The notes under the pieces: generated by a model | The model's database searches: none | What the model saw: only the letters and a program-made list of their open reading frames with translations | Told to the model about the DNA's origin: nothing | Made by a program: the position numbers and the translations under genes | Part shown: positions 30,214 through 41,122 of the stretch, piece after piece | Position numbering within the stretch: the first letter of the stretch is position 1 | Layout of the letters: the number at the start of each line of letters is the position of its first letter | Assembly: GCF_000372725.1 (NCBI RefSeq) | Contig: NW_005198244.1 | Coordinates: forward strand, 896,578-960,577 | Length of the DNA: 64,000 bases | Source: Emiliania huxleyi CCMP1516 | Lineage: Eukaryota > Haptophyta > Isochrysidales > Noelaerhabdaceae | Direction: 5' to 3'

Positions 30214-32661
30214 ATGGCCGTCGGCCTGTCCTCCTCCTCTGTCCTCCTCTTTCCCCACAACTTCGCCGCCCTCTCCCGGCTCGCTGTCAGGTCAAGCCCG
30301 CTCGTTTCGATGGCGACGGAGACGTCATCGTGCGACTACCTCGTCGTGGGAGCGGGCGCTTCCGGCATGTCGTTCGTCGACACTCTCCTGCTCCACGCGC
30401 CGGAGCCGGTGTCGGTCACTCTCCTGGACAAGCGCGAGCAGCCGGGCGGGCACTGGAACGACGCGTACGACTACGTGACGCTGCACCAGCCCGCGCGCAA
30501 CTACGGCGTCGAGTCGACGGCGCTGGAGGCCTTCACGCAGCACCCGGAGAAGCTCGCGTCTCGGGACGAGATCCTTGACTACTACCGCTCGCTGCTCTCG
30601 CGGTGGGGCGAGGCGGGGCACCGGGTCTCGTTTGTCGGCGGCGCCGCCTACGACTTTGGCTCGGCGAGCTACGTCGACGCGTCGGGCTCGCGCGTCGGCG
30701 TCGACGCCTCAAAGGCGGAGGACGCACAGAGTTGAAGCGTAGACTCAAACTCACGGACACACCTGGGCGTCCAGGCATCTCCGCGCGCCTCACAGCTCCC
30801 CACCCCTCCGCAAGGTGGTGGACGCGCGGTACACGGAGAACGACCTGCCGCTGCTGGTGCCTCCAAAGTTCAGCGTCGGCGACGGCGTCGACCTCATCCC
30901 TCCGAACCAGCTGCCGGCGCGCGGCGCGGGAGAGGGGCGCCGCTACTGCGTGCTGGGCGGAGGCGAGGCGGGCGGGCACGCACGTCCTCTGCCAGAGCGG
31001 TCGTCCCCTCCACGCGCACTGCCGCCAGTAGGCAAGACGGGCCAGGACGCCGTCCTCTTCCTCCGGCAGACGCTGGGCGCCTCACGCCCTTCTCGCCGTC
31101 TCCCCTCGCGCCCTCGCCCTCTCCCCTCACGCCCCTCCGCCCCTCCGCCCCTCGCCTCCGGCCCTCCGGCCCGTCCCGCCCCTCGACCCCACCCCCTCCC
31201 CTCACCCCCGCCAGGCGTCCCTCTCGACCGGATCGCGTGGGTGGTGCCCCATCTCCCATGGATCACCGCCCGCGACCCGCCCAGCCCGCTCCGCCAAAAC
31301 ACATGCATCGAGTTCATCGCGTCCGCGCTCGAGGCGCGCGCAGCGGCACGCCTCGACCGCCCGTCGCCTCCCCCGAGCCCGCCCCGAGCCCTCCCCTTCC
31401 CCTCCTCCGCAGGCGCACGCGGCTGCCGGCTCCCCCCCCTCCGCCCTCTCCTCGTCCGCCTTCCTGCAGTCCGCCTTTGCGAAGCTCGAGGAGGAGGGCA
31501 AGGCGCTCTCCCTCCCCTCCCTCCCCCCACCCCACCTTCTCTCCCCGAGGCGGCGCGAGCTCGACACGAGGCGAGGCTGCAGTCTCGACGCCTCTCGACC
31601 CGCCCCTCTCCCTCGCCCCTCTCTCCCCCAGGTGTACCGCCTCCTCCCCAACGAGACGCCCACAAAGTTCATGGACGCCACACTCAACCGGCGGGAGGCG
31701 GAGCTGCTGCGCGAAAGCACGCGCCCCCCTCTCCACCTCCCACCCCATCCCCACCCCCCCGCCCCTCAACCCTTCGCCGCCCCGCCCCTCGACCCCGCAC
31801 CGCCCCGCACCCGCAGGCGCGCCGAGCGTCATCCACGGCCGCGGCCGCGTCGCCTCCCTCTCCTCCACCGGCGACTCTGCCGCCGGCCTCTCGGAGCCTC
31901 CACGGAGCCTTCCCGGAAGCGCCTCGGCACCTCCCTGCAGGCGACCTCGTCTTTGCCGACGGCGCGCAGACACCGATCCGCCGGCACGCGCGCCCAATCC
32001 ACGTCCACGACGCGTCCCCTCGGCGCCTCCTCGGCTAGGTTCGGAGCTCGCGCTGCCCTGGGCAAACGAAGGGGGTCGGTCGGCCGCCGAGCTGACCACG
32101 TACGTGCACTGCACCGCCGGCGCCTTCAACTTTGGGGCGAGCGCGGCGGAGGGGCGGCGGCCTGTCTTCAGCTCCGAGGGGGAGATCACCGTGCAGGAGC
32201 TGTTCCAGTTCCCGGGCTTTTGCTTCAACGGCGCGGTGGTGGCGTGGCTCGAATGCCAGCGAGGCCTCTCCCTCGCCCAGAAGAACGCGCTCTGCGAGCT
32301 CCCTCCCCCGCCCGAGGAGGGAGAGGCGCCGCCCCTCGGGCAAGTGGCGGGGCAGGTGGGGCCGCTCTCTGCAGGCCGCCTCCCGCTCGCCACCCCTCCC
32401 CTCCTACAGGCTCCCGCCCGGACACGTCCGCGGTGCGCCCACGGCGCACGCGCCCCCATAGGCCACCCGCTGCTCGTCTCCCTCCGCAACTTGCGTCGCT
32501 GGTACGCCACCCCCGGGATGGGGGAGTGGCTGCACGGCCTCCGCCTCTTCTCGCTCGCGATGAACGGGTACAGCCTCGCCGAGGGCAGGGCGCTGGTGGA
32601 GAAGAATTGCGACGGGCTCGTCGAGGCGGGCTTGCTGACGCCGCCAGAGGAGGGGCGCTGA
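30214..32661 (+). CDS. FAD-dependent oxidoreductase (flavin monooxygenase-like)
   Basis: ATG 30214 gives a Ser/Leu-rich presequence before CDYLVVGAGASGMSFVDTLL; ATG 30310 (MATETSS) is the shorter alternative. The GxGxxG Rossmann site, LLDKREQPGGHWNDAYDYV and LHQPARNYGVEST mark an FAD-binding Pyr_redox_3/FMO-like enzyme. Following exons carry VVDARYTENDLPLLVPPKF, a second nucleotide-binding loop YCVLGGGKTGQDAVLFLRQT, DRIAWVVPHLPWITARDP, VYRLLPNETPTKFMDATLN, GDLVFADGAQTP, YVHCTAGAFNFG and FCFNGAVVAWLECQR. The last exon ends ..DGLVEAGLLTPPEEGR at 32661. Introns are short and C/T-rich; at least one (after 30961) begins GCGAGG, a GC-AG type. The presequence suggests organelle targeting. The substrate is not deducible. 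Confidence 0.78.
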
Positions 32662-32952
32662 GCGGCGGAGGCGAGCTCGAGCGAGCGCTGGCGCGCGTCT
32701 TCGAGCCCGCGCGCCGGCGGCCGGCACCCGGTGCAAAACAACCCGTACACTAGGTGTGGTATATATTTTGAGGACATATGTTTTGATAGCCACGAATGAG
32801 AGACACTATACCACTGTGGTCTGTGGAGCTCGCGGTCTCGCGCGGGCCGCTCCGCCACGCGTGTTATGATAACACGGGCTAGTTCGCGTTTCAAAAGTCA
32901 AAACCTTGATTTTGACCATTTGCGCCATTTTGTACCTCGCGGTGCCTTCCTT

Positions 32953-33013
32953 CCCGCCGAGTAGACGGTTGCACACAGCAGGTGGCGCGGTGTGCAACCG
33001 TCCACTCGGCGGG
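32953..33013. repeat. 24-bp inverted repeat
   Basis: cccgccgagtagacggttgc acac (32953-32976) pairs with 32990-33013, about one mismatch, with a 13-base loop. Confidence 0.85.
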
Positions 33014-34385
33014 GTCGCAGCTGCCTCTGCGCGTCCTGGGGAGGTACAAAAGTATCGCCGCCGGAGACGACTCGACGCCGCTGAGATCGGAGATCAAGCT
33101 CTGACAGGTCGCACGTCGCTCCTTTGACGCCGACGTGACTCACCCGTGCAGATCACATCAGGACACAGTCTCGACGCGCTCGGTATGACGCCTGCGACCC
33201 GTCTCGGGTCAGGTGGCTTGACGCTCATCACGCCTGCCAGCGCTGCCGTGCAGGTTGCCACGACGAGGTCGAGCACGCTTCTATACGCTCGCTGAGCCTT
33301 CCTTTCCATCCCATTAGGCAGCCTGGGAACGGTGGCGGTCAGAGGCAAAGCCTACGAGGGGTGGTGGAACCACATGTCACGGCCACTGCCGGCTCGACGC
33401 CACGATAGCCTCCGAAGGCTGACTTTGAGGCACCATCGGACGATGTCGACGAGTTGGGTCGCTCTCGTGGTAGCCAGATGACCTCCCATGCTAGTACCAT
33501 CGGCTAGGGCCGCAGGAAGCGCGGGGGAGGGCGCTGGGAGCAACACGGAGCTCCGTTGGACGTTTTCAAGATTAGCGTGTCAGAGTGAAATAAATGGAAC
33601 TAGCCTCTAGCCACGATATCCGCACATTTTGTTTGACATAAAAAGGGTGTGGACCGTGAGTTGAGGCCAATCGAGGCGCGGGACGCGACCCACTTCGCCA
33701 CAGACGGTCCCGCGCCTCGCCGCTATGACGGCCACACGGCCGCAGCTCGTGTGCGTGTCGCCGTTTGTCCGGAGTGAAAAGTCCAACGCGCTCGTCGGTG
33801 ACGGTGTCCCTCAACCTGCGCCGCGCTCGGCGACCTCAACAGCGCCTTCGGTGTCATGCAGCTCTTTGCGCCTGAAGCCTGGAGTGAAGCTCCTTCTGCT
33901 ACTCACACACTCTGCACAGATGGCACAGCCTACTGTGCGGCTGCCACAGCTGTGACAGCGATGGGCTCGCCCTCACTGGCCCTCAGTCACTTGTGCTGCG
34001 GCTTGTGTGAGCGACACGACTGCTCGGCGACTGCCGGCACACTGTGAGACCATGGGTGTGAGGTTAAACCACGCTACCAGCGCTTGGTCACATCGGCCCC
34101 GAGGTCAGATTCTTCTACTCTGTTGATGACAACACTTGTCTACTCGCTGGAGCCGAGCAGGAGGGCCGGGCGTACAACCCCCCTGGTCAACTCACGGTCC
34201 ACACCCCGTATATGAGTTTAATATCGATGTGATGTCTCGTCACAAGCCGGGACAATGATCGACGATGGGACTCGGCGAGACATGGGGCGGACTGACGAAC
34301 CCAGAGACCTGAGTCCTGGTCTGAACAGCCTGGACAGCCTGACAGCAACGCTCTCAGAGGAGACACATGTGGTATGGCGGCATGC

Positions 34386-34424
34386 CGTCCTCCCATCCCG
34401 TCGTCTGTTTTCTTTCTTTCTTTG
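34386..34424 (-). promoter_or_regulatory. Recurrent upstream block, copy 4 (short form)
   Basis: Minus strand: aaagaaagaaagaaaacaga, cgacgggatgggagga. Only the (gaaa)n-acaga and gggatggga core is kept. No gene is recognised downstream of it, so it may be a stray copy. Confidence 0.35.
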
Positions 34425-34564
34425 ACTAACGCGCACACACACACAGCTCACACCAAGTTCGCTCGACGACGGTGCGTGTTGTGCTCCTCTGGTCGCCGCC
34501 ACTCGACCGACTGGAGGGCGGCAAGTTCGTGCGTGTCACAGCCAAAAGAGCGCGAGGAGAAGGA

Positions 34565-35466
34565 GGAGGGCCCAACTTGAGAATCGTGCTTTTTGGGTGA
34601 GGTTGTTTCGTGTTAGGTTGGGTTGTTTGGGTGAGGTTGTTCCGAGTGAGGTTAGGTCGTCGGCGCGAAGGGTGAGGTCTCGACCGCCGCCGCTCATGCC
34701 AGCGGACGGCCACTGCCGGTGTTTTTGGCTTCGCCACGGTCCAAAGTGTGCGCCATGCGCTCGCCGACATCGAGCGAGCACGCCTGTCCGACGAGCGGCT
34801 TGCTGTGCGGACGCCTTCTTGTCGCTCTCTGTGCCAGCCCTCCAACGTGATAGGAACGACCTGTATCGCTTTGACGGATCGACCGTGCTTGTTATCAATA
34901 CCGATCTCACGTACACAGACACACTCCAGACGTTCTGTACTCTCCTATCCGGCGACCGGCGAGACGCTGTCGTGAGCCAGCCGCTCTTGCGGCAGCCGCC
35001 AGCGGAGGCCGAGCGCGTCGCGTATCGATCGAGCTCGCGATCCGGGCCGTGGAGCCCACGAGGAAGACTTCGTCTGCTGAGACCGAGTCCCGACGCTCGG
35101 TGCGTCCGCCGGAACTGGGGTCTGCACACCTTTCGTGGCCGCGTCCCGCAGTGGCAGTGACACATCAGACGACACATCTTCTCTCAACCCGCCGGGACGC
35201 AAAACGCTCTCGACGAGAGCGACAAGAAGGCGTCTGCACAGCAAGGAGCAAGCCGCTCGTCGGACAGGCTTGCTCGGACGCTCGATAACGGCGAGTGCAT
35301 GGCGCACGCCTTGGACGGTGGCGAAGCCAAAAACACCGGCAGTGGCCATCCGCTGGCGTGAGCGGCGGCGGTCGAGACCTCGCCATTCGCGCCGACGACC
35401 TAACAAACAACCTCACCATACTCACCCACCCAAAGGCCCAAGCACGATTCTCAAGTTGGGCCCTCC
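34565..35466. mobile_element. Fold-back (long inverted repeat) element, 902 bp
   Basis: Arms of about 260-270 bp at each end are reverse complements at an estimated 85-90% identity, starting ggagggcccaacttgagaat cgtgctt. They share cgtcggcgcgaa, the block gtgtttttggcttcgccac, and gacgccttcttgtcgctctc. The middle (about 34840-35200) is unique. No transposase frame. No clear target-site duplication. The architecture fits a non-autonomous DNA transposon with long inverted repeats (MULE-like or fold-back). Confidence 0.85.
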
Positions 35467-35486
35467 GAGGAGGTGGAGGTGGAAGG

Positions 35487-36133
35487 ATGACCCGTAAGCG
35501 TTTTACCGTTTGTCGTGACCGCTCTCTTCGTGGTAGTTGTATTGAGGGCTTTAGGGAGAACCATGCCGCAGGCGAGGAGGCGGAGCACTTGGAGCGTGCC
35601 GCGCGATTTGTTTTACTGCTGGGACTCGAGGCGGGCGCGGCCGTGCTCGGCTGTGCGCTGCTGCCCGCTCTTTCGCTGAGGCTGCGAGTGCTGTCGCGGT
35701 CCTAATGGTACGCCCGCCCACATTGATCGAGACGCTGGCCGAAGTCGACCGCCAGAGTGCCGATGGCCCGGCGCTTGCCTCAGACGAGCAGCGTGCCGCC
35801 GCCGCCGCCGCCGCGAAAACGAGGAAGAAGGAGCTCGTCCGCGCAGCCGGCCGCGCGGCAGTGGAGGACTCGCTGCAGAATGGCCAGGAGGGCGCGCGGC
35901 GCAGCGGTCCATGCCTCACCACGGAGTGCCTCGCCGCGCAGTGGCACGCATACGCAGAGGTCTACGGCACGAATGGGCTGGCGACAGGTTCTGCGGCGGC
36001 GCTGGGGACACGGCAGCCTGAGGCACGGCCAGCTCCTCCGCCAGAGGCTCCTCCGCCAGAGGCTCCTCCAAGTGCTCCTCCGTCAGACGCTCCTCCGCCA
36101 CGGGAGAGGCCCCTCGCGATCTGGGACTTTTAG
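35487..36133 (+). CDS. Hypothetical protein(s), two abutting frames
   Basis: ATG 35487 opens MTRKRFTVCRDRSLRGSCIE with a hydrophobic stretch FVLLLGLEAGAAVLGCALLP, stopping at 35703-35705. A second frame starts at the overlapping ATG 35705 (MVRPPTLIETLAEVDRQS), carries an Ala-rich helix, CLTTECLAAQWHAYAEVYGT and a Pro/Ala tail with PPPEAPP repeats, and stops at 36133. Overlap of stop and start is likely chance in a eukaryote. No family recognised for either frame; the 142-residue second frame is the better candidate. Confidence 0.35.
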
Positions 36134-36366
36134 AGCCACTGCCTGGAGCTCGTCGCCGCGAAAGTGCACTTCGGGGCACACGTGCGCGAAAACCCCTAGC
36201 GCAGGTTTTGCGGCGGGTATCCATTTGTGCAGAGTAGGCGAGGTGTATGTCTATGTGAACTGCTGTGTGTCTCAGTCGGTTTATTCCTTCAATCCTTTCA
36301 CCTTTTTTCCTCCTTTTGGCTCATGCGACAAAACTCTCTTGATGTTATTCCGCCTCAAGGGTCAAG

Positions 36367-37712
36367 CCGGCACCAACTTGATTCCCGGATCGGCGTCTCA
36401 CGGCCGGGTCGCGGGACAGGGAGCGGGGGAGGGAGGGCGGGAGGGGGGTGTCGATCCGTAAATCCGTAAATCCGTAAATTTGTAACCAAAAGCCACCAGG
36501 GAGTCCCCCACCGCACCCAGCTACCAGGCAGGCAGAGACTCAGCGCTCGCGACCTGCTGAGAAGCCGGGGGCTGGCCTCTCCAATGCTCGCGCAGCGCTG
36601 CCTGCACGCGCAGCGCTCTCCGGGTCCGGGCGGCCCACACGGTGGGAGGGTCGACGACCGTACGACTGTAACGCTACGTATATCTCTTAACAATCACTTG
36701 TTCGCGCTTGCGCTGCGCCTCTGCGAGTGCGTCTATCAACCCCTCACGCGTGCGCATAATCCCCTCCATCTTGTCGTACAGCCTTGACCTCTCTGCCTCT
36801 GCGGCATCAGCGCGCCTCGCCTCTGCCTCCATCGAAATCTGCAGCGCGTCGAGCTGCTCGCGCAGCTCGGCCTACATCTTGGCCCGCATCTCGCCGATAC
36901 GCCACTCACACTCAGCTCGAGCTGCATGATTCCTGGTCGGCCATCCGCTCAGCCGCTTTGATGTCGCGTTTAGCAGCCTGCTGCGCTGTCCTCAGGTTGT
37001 CGCAGTCGGAGCGCCTCAGCTCTTGTGCCGCAGCAAGCTCATCCCGCGCCGATGCGAGCGCCTTCTTCATAGCGTTCGCAGAGCGCTGCTCAGAAGCCAG
37101 CTCCTTGGTCTGTGACCGCAACTTCTCTTCCAACTCCTGCCGGAGCAGCATCTCAGCAGTCGCACTACTCGCGGCTGCATGGATGTCCGAGCCCTTTAGC
37201 GTGGTTTGCGCGTCTGTGCTGACGAGAGTGCGGGAGATGCTGCCCTCGTGCTGAACAGAGATTGCGCCAGCGGTAGCAGTGCTGCTTCGGCACACAACAA
37301 CATTGCTCGTGGCCGAGCTGGCATAAACCGCCGCACCAGCCTCTGCGGCTGCAGCGGTGCTTCGGATCGCGTCGAGCACCGCGCCTGTATCGTGCATGAG
37401 CACAGCCTCGAACATACTGAGGTTGGCTATTCCGAGTTCGTTGAGCAGGCGCTCCAGCACAATGCTGAGCTGCGTCGGTGCCATTTGTCGACGTGTCCAA
37501 GGGAACGGACGTCGGCCGAAAGTCCTTCCGAAAAGTACGTCTAACGCCTCCTGCTATGGGGCACGCTCCCATGCGGCTGGGGGCCGCTCTTCAGCTCGAT
37601 TAGGGCGCTTTTCGCGCGATTTTACGGAATTACGGATTGGAGGGGGGTGGCGGCACATAGGGGGAGGGGGAGACGCCGATCCGGGAATCAATCAAGTTGG
37701 TTGGTGCCGGAA
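36367..37712. mobile_element. Inverted-repeat element containing a coiled-coil frame, about 1.35 kb
   Basis: The ends match in inverted orientation. Left 36367-36399 (ccggcaccaacttgattccc ggatcggcgtctc) and right 37672-37712 (reverse complement with two 4-base insertions). Inside each end follow G-rich strings and then taaatccgtaaa-like (left, 36458-36482) or its complement (right, 37622-37640). The only frame inside encodes a coiled-coil protein. No transposase motif is seen, so this is either a non-autonomous element or an unknown DNA element. Confidence 0.6.
36661..37484 (-). pseudogene. Coiled-coil protein frame, apparently decaying
   Basis: ATG at 37484 opens MAPTQLSIVLERLLNELGIA, LSMFEAVLMHDTGAVLDAIR and a heptad-rich part (MLLRQELEEKLRSQTKELAS, ALASARDELAAAQELRRS). 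The first frame stops at 36912. Coiled-coil coding character continues in another frame down to about 36661 (REQLDALQISMEAEARRADA, MEGIMRTREGLIDALAEAQR). The protein therefore seems interrupted by about two lesions. It sits wholly within inverted repeats, so it may be the cargo of a DNA element. Function unknown. Confidence 0.5.
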
Positions 37713-38073
37713 GGCCCCCCAAGGGCCAAGGGCAAGGCCAAGCTGCAAGCAAAAGCTTCGATATAATATATCATATAAAGCCGCCGTTTTGACGGTTTTG
37801 TCTCGCCGTGTGGTGGTCATGGTGGGGTGGTGTCTCCCCTCGTAGCGGAGTCGCGTCGCTCGCGAGCTCTCATGACTCATCCGCCGCTCCTCCCCTCGCG
37901 GCCTCGGCCCTCGCTGGTCGCTCGATTCGTCGATCCGATCGACGGCGACGCGCGCGAGGGCGAGCGAGCCGACTCTGCGGCGGCCGCAGCCGGCCAGCCG
38001 TCTGCCCCGTCTCGGCGACGGCGTGGTCTCTGACGCCTCCCTCCTGGCTGAAAAATCATTTTCCGCATTGCCT
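37713..38073. other. Upstream region of the 38246 gene
   Basis: About 37750-37800 is AT-rich (atataatatatcatataaag), unusual for this window and a plausible promoter zone. No other gene seen. Confidence 0.35.
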
Positions 38074-38170
38074 TGAAAGAAAGAAAGAAAACAGACAAAC
38101 CCAGACGAGGGATGGGGGAGGAGGACAGGGTCCCCACCTGCACGAGCAGGATTTTGGAAGGACGATTGCG
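38074..38170 (+). promoter_or_regulatory. Recurrent upstream block, copy 5 (long form)
   Basis: gaaagaaagaaagaaaacag acaaacccagacgagggatg ggggaggaggacagggtccc, then hairpin cctgc-acga-gcagg and attttgg. It ends about 75 bases before ATG 38246, in the same orientation. The gattttgg after the hairpin fits the loose Sm-site pattern Pu-A-U4-G-Pu, noted only as a possibility. Confidence 0.5.
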
Positions 38171-38245
38171 GGACGCACACGCAAACAAGGCGTCTGTCCT
38201 CGTCCACCTTGCAACGAGGACCCAGAGCCAGAAGCCAGACGAGTC

Positions 38246-38761
38246 ATGGAGCACTTGGCGTACCACGCGGGCGAGCTCGGCAAGGCGGTGATGTGGAACC
38301 TGGGCATGGGCGGCGACGACGCCACGGCGCGGAACGGCGAGTTTGCGCTTAGCCCCGAGCACTATGCGTACGAAGGGTACCAAGCGCAGAAGGCCGAGCA
38401 GTCCGCGGCATTTCTCGCGGGCCAGGAGGAGGTGCCGGGGCTGCTGGGCGCATTCAACCACACGTGTCTGATCCCGCTCAACCGCTCGCTCGTCGCCGGC
38501 AACGGCACGCTGACCTGGTACGACGAGCAGCTCGATGGCCCCCTGGGCTACGGCTCATGCGCTGACTCGTCCGTCCTTGGCGCGGTGATCCTCTTCCTGC
38601 TCGTGGTGCTGATCGCGACGTCCAGCCGCAGTGGCGGCGGTGTTGCGTCCCGCGGGTTTCAATACAAGGCGACCCTGCCGACGGCCCCGAAGGGCCCGAA
38701 GCCGACAAAGAAGGAGATTCAGCAGCTCAAGGAGCGGGCCCGGGGAGCGGCGCTGGTCTAG
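38246..38761 (+). CDS. Small single-pass membrane protein, unknown family
   Basis: ATG 38246 opens 171 residues: MEHLAYHAGELGKAVMWNLG, ALSPEHYAYEGYQAQKAEQ, LGAFNHTCLIPLNRSLVAGN (potential N-glycosylation sites NHT and NRS), then one hydrophobic segment SVLGAVILFLLVVLIATSS and a basic cytosolic-type tail with KGPKPTKKEIQQLKERARG. The stop is at 38761. The even composition and clean domain order suggest a real single-exon gene. No signal peptide is visible, so topology is uncertain. The upstream region carries the recurrent block and an AT-rich patch. Confidence 0.6.
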   Translation: MEHLAYHAGELGKAVMWNLGMGGDDATARNGEFALSPEHYAYEGYQAQKAEQSAAFLAGQEEVPGLLGAFNHTCLIPLNRSLVAGNGTLTWYDEQLDGPLGYGSCADSSVLGAVILFLLVVLIATSSRSGGGVASRGFQYKATLPTAPKGPKPTKKEIQQLKERARGAALV

Positions 38762-39129
38762 AGCCTCTGGATGGCCACGTCGTTTGACTTGACTGGTAGA
38801 GCAGCAACCGCGTGCGTCTCCTTCTCTCTCCTTCCTTTACGCATGATACGTGTGTTTGGACGTGCCGACCGCTAGAGCACATCTCTAGTGTGTGCGCGTG
38901 TGCCGTGCCGTGCGCGGCCAGTGTGGGCTGTGGGCGGCGGCGTGGGCGTGGTGTGTGTGGATGGCTCCGGCTCAGGTCGTGGGGCATAGCTCGGGTGTAA
39001 ACGGGGTCTGGGGCCGATTTTTTTTGGCGTTTTTTGCTCAAAATTGAGATATTTCTCATCAAATTCTCATCAAAATCGAGCTCGCTACGTCCTACGAGCT
39101 CTCTAACTGCACAGCACTCCTCGTTGAGC

Positions 39130-39699
39130 CTAGCGGCGCCCGTATCGCCCACGCCAACATTCTTCTTCTTCTTCTTGCCCTTCTTGCCCTTGGGCCCTTG
39201 CTGCACTTAGCCGCTCAACCTCCGCCAGCAGCAGCTCCTTGGCATGCCGCGCCGCCTCCATCTGCTTTGCTTCCCACGCTGCCGCTTCCTCTAAAGCAGC
39301 GCCGCCACTAAGCGGCGCAACCAAGTTCTCGCATTGTTTGCATGAGCACGTGTCCTGCTTGGCGCGGCGCACAATCCGCGCGCGGCGAGTGAGGTGCGTG
39401 AGAGCAGAAGACTGACAGCAGGAGCTGCAGGAGCTGAAGGAGCTGCGCGGGTCGGATGGGCGGTGACGCCGTCGAGCGACGGCGCAAAGGTCAATCGCTG
39501 CTGCTGCGCCAACGAGAGCGGCGACACGAGGCTGCTGGCAGCTGGCAGAGCGAATCGCGATTCCGGCGGCCGCCGTCAGCCCGCCGACACCGACGGCCTG
39601 GCTGAGGTCAAACTCCTCCACACGTCGGACCAGCCATGCGTCGGCCACGGCGACGAGACGTCTGTATGCAGACAGCCCGACACCCGGGCGATAGAACAT
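39130..39699 (-). CDS. Hypothetical protein with helical C-terminus (tentative)
   Basis: ATG at 39699 opens 189 residues: MFYRPGVGLSAYRRLVAVAD AWLVRRVEEFDLS, a Gly/Ala stretch (GVGGLTAAAGIAIRS), a Cys-x-Cys-x-x-Cys string (CSCKQC), then a charged helix EAKQMEAARHAKELLLAEVE RLSAA and a Glu tract. Stop at 39130. The C-terminal helix looks genuine; the middle is poor and may contain an intron. No family recognised. Confidence 0.4.
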   Translation of the reverse strand: MFYRPGVGLSAYRRLVAVADAWLVRRVEEFDLSQAVGVGGLTAAAGIAIRSASCQQPRVAALVGAAAAIDLCAVARRRHRPSDPRSSFSSCSSCCQSSALTHLTRRARIVRRAKQDTCSCKQCENLVAPLSGGAALEEAAAWEAKQMEAARHAKELLLAEVERLSAARAQGQEGQEEEEECWRGRYGRR

Positions 39700-40545
39700 G
39701 CCAGCTGGGCTCTTCCACAGGGCTCTCGTGGCCCGTGGCGCGAAACCCAGGTGAATAGGGCGGGCTGCGGCGGGCGCAATAACTATTCACAGCTTATGAA
39801 AACCGGAAACACTAGAGTCTGCAGAAGAGTTCGAGTGGTCTTCGTGCTCAGAAGGATTGAGAGAGCTCTATTCACACCCTTTGTGCGTTGAAGACCACAG
39901 GCAATGCCCGTTTACACCCAACCGACGAGTCGCTGGGCCCTCTGACCTGAGCCGGAGCCGATTGGATTCTAAGTTTACTGTCGAGATTGAAACACGCCGG
40001 CACGATCCCGTCGAGACGCGCGCGCGGCGTGCGCCCATGCACCACCAGCACCGCCGCCCGCCCCCGCGGGCCGCGCGGCCGCAGACGCGGCCCGCAGCCC
40101 GCACGTCCACCCGTGCGCACGTCCACGAGTGACGAGAGGCACAGTCTGACCCATACAGTCGTGACCTCGTGTCGACGTGTCCTTTCACCTTTGTCGTCTC
40201 GGCGTGACACACACTGTCGTCCCGCAATCACCGTCCACGGCGCGCCGCGCCGGCGCCGCCGCGCCCCTAGGCCTAGCGAGCCCCGCGCCGGACTTCGTCG
40301 CCGGGCTGCCGGTGCCGCGGCGGGGGCAGTGCCGCGGAGTGCGCAGTGCCGCCGGCACCGGCTCTGGGCTCTGTCCGCTCGCAGGCATCACATGGAGCCG
40401 CTCTCGACGGGACCCGCTGGAGAGCAGCTCTCGAGAGGACGAGAGCGCGCGACCGTTGCGCATTCCAAAATCCAAAGTGTGCGCGCGCTCACCGCTATTG
40501 ATTACGGCCGCAGAGATCTGACAAATACATGTAGCCCTCCCCAAT
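39700..40545. other. Intergenic, no gene supported
   Basis: Unique sequence, GC-rich between 40010 and 40380. Open frames are compositional. It contains no obvious repeat or RNA. Confidence 0.45.
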
Positions 40546-41122
40546 CTACATGGCGTGCTCGCCGTGCCGGCGGGATGCTCGGAAGATGAGCGAGCCTGCA
40601 AAGATGCAAGCGTTCTGCGCGACTACCGCCGGGCCTGCACCCTTCCACGCCCGCTCGTCGGCTGCATTCTCTACGAGGATCCAGATGGCGCCGCCCAGCG
40701 CGGTGAACATGACCACAAAGCACACCGTTACCCACAGCCTCGCGCGCAGCGCGACGCTCGCATCGCCCAGCGTGTCCTCGCTCACCGCCTCCCAGTTTAG
40801 GGCGTTGAGCATCACCAGCGCCGCGGTCTGCAGAATGCCTGGCGCCCAATAGGCGCCGCTGCGCAGCCCGGCCGGCGCGAGCGGCAGCGTCGAGTTGACG
40901 GGCGGAGGGGACGCCCACTCCGCCTCAGCGCCCGCCTGTAGCAGGTAGCCGACAAAGAGCCACCTGCGGCCGAGGCAAAAATTGGACGTGCGCACCAGAG
41001 CGGCGGCAGCCCGCGTGCGGGAGGGGCACGCACCAGCCGAGAGCGGTGAACGTGCCGCCGAGGAAGCTGCCTGCAGTGGCAACAGCGCTGGTGTAGTCGT
41101 CGTCGTCGTCAAGTAGGCCCAT
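40546..41122 (-). CDS. TMEM50/UPF0220-family four-helix membrane protein
   Basis: Homologous by pattern to animal TMEM50A/B and yeast Vps68, small ER/endosomal membrane proteins. ATG at 41122 (MGLLDDDDDYTSAVATAGSF). Exon 1 (41122-41034) gives LGGTFTALGW; a 70-nt GT-AG intron (40964-41033) joins in phase to exon 2 at 40963, restoring the family's GWW (GW|WLFVGYLLQAG). Then YWAPGILQTAALVMLNALNW, and the strongest block RARLWVTVCFVVMFTALGGA IWILVE...AVVAQNACIFAGSLIFRA, equivalent to TMEM50 ARIWLFVGFMLAFG..MWIL..FFQNAFIFFGGLVFK. Stop at 40546. The loop between helices 1 and 2 is longer than in animals. Four membrane segments as expected. Confidence 0.85.

Larger units (their letters stand above)
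32662..34564. other. Repeat-bearing intergenic region
   Basis: No protein-like frame. It holds a 24-bp inverted repeat (32953-32976 with 32990-33013), a shorter GC-rich hairpin near 33673-33720, and a short form of the recurrent upstream block on the minus strand (34386-34424) with no recognised gene after it. Confidence 0.5.

Noticed and set aside
35702-35707. Operon-like TAATG overlap between two frames
   Set aside because: Overlapping stop and start is not informative in a eukaryotic nuclear genome, and neither frame has a recognised family.
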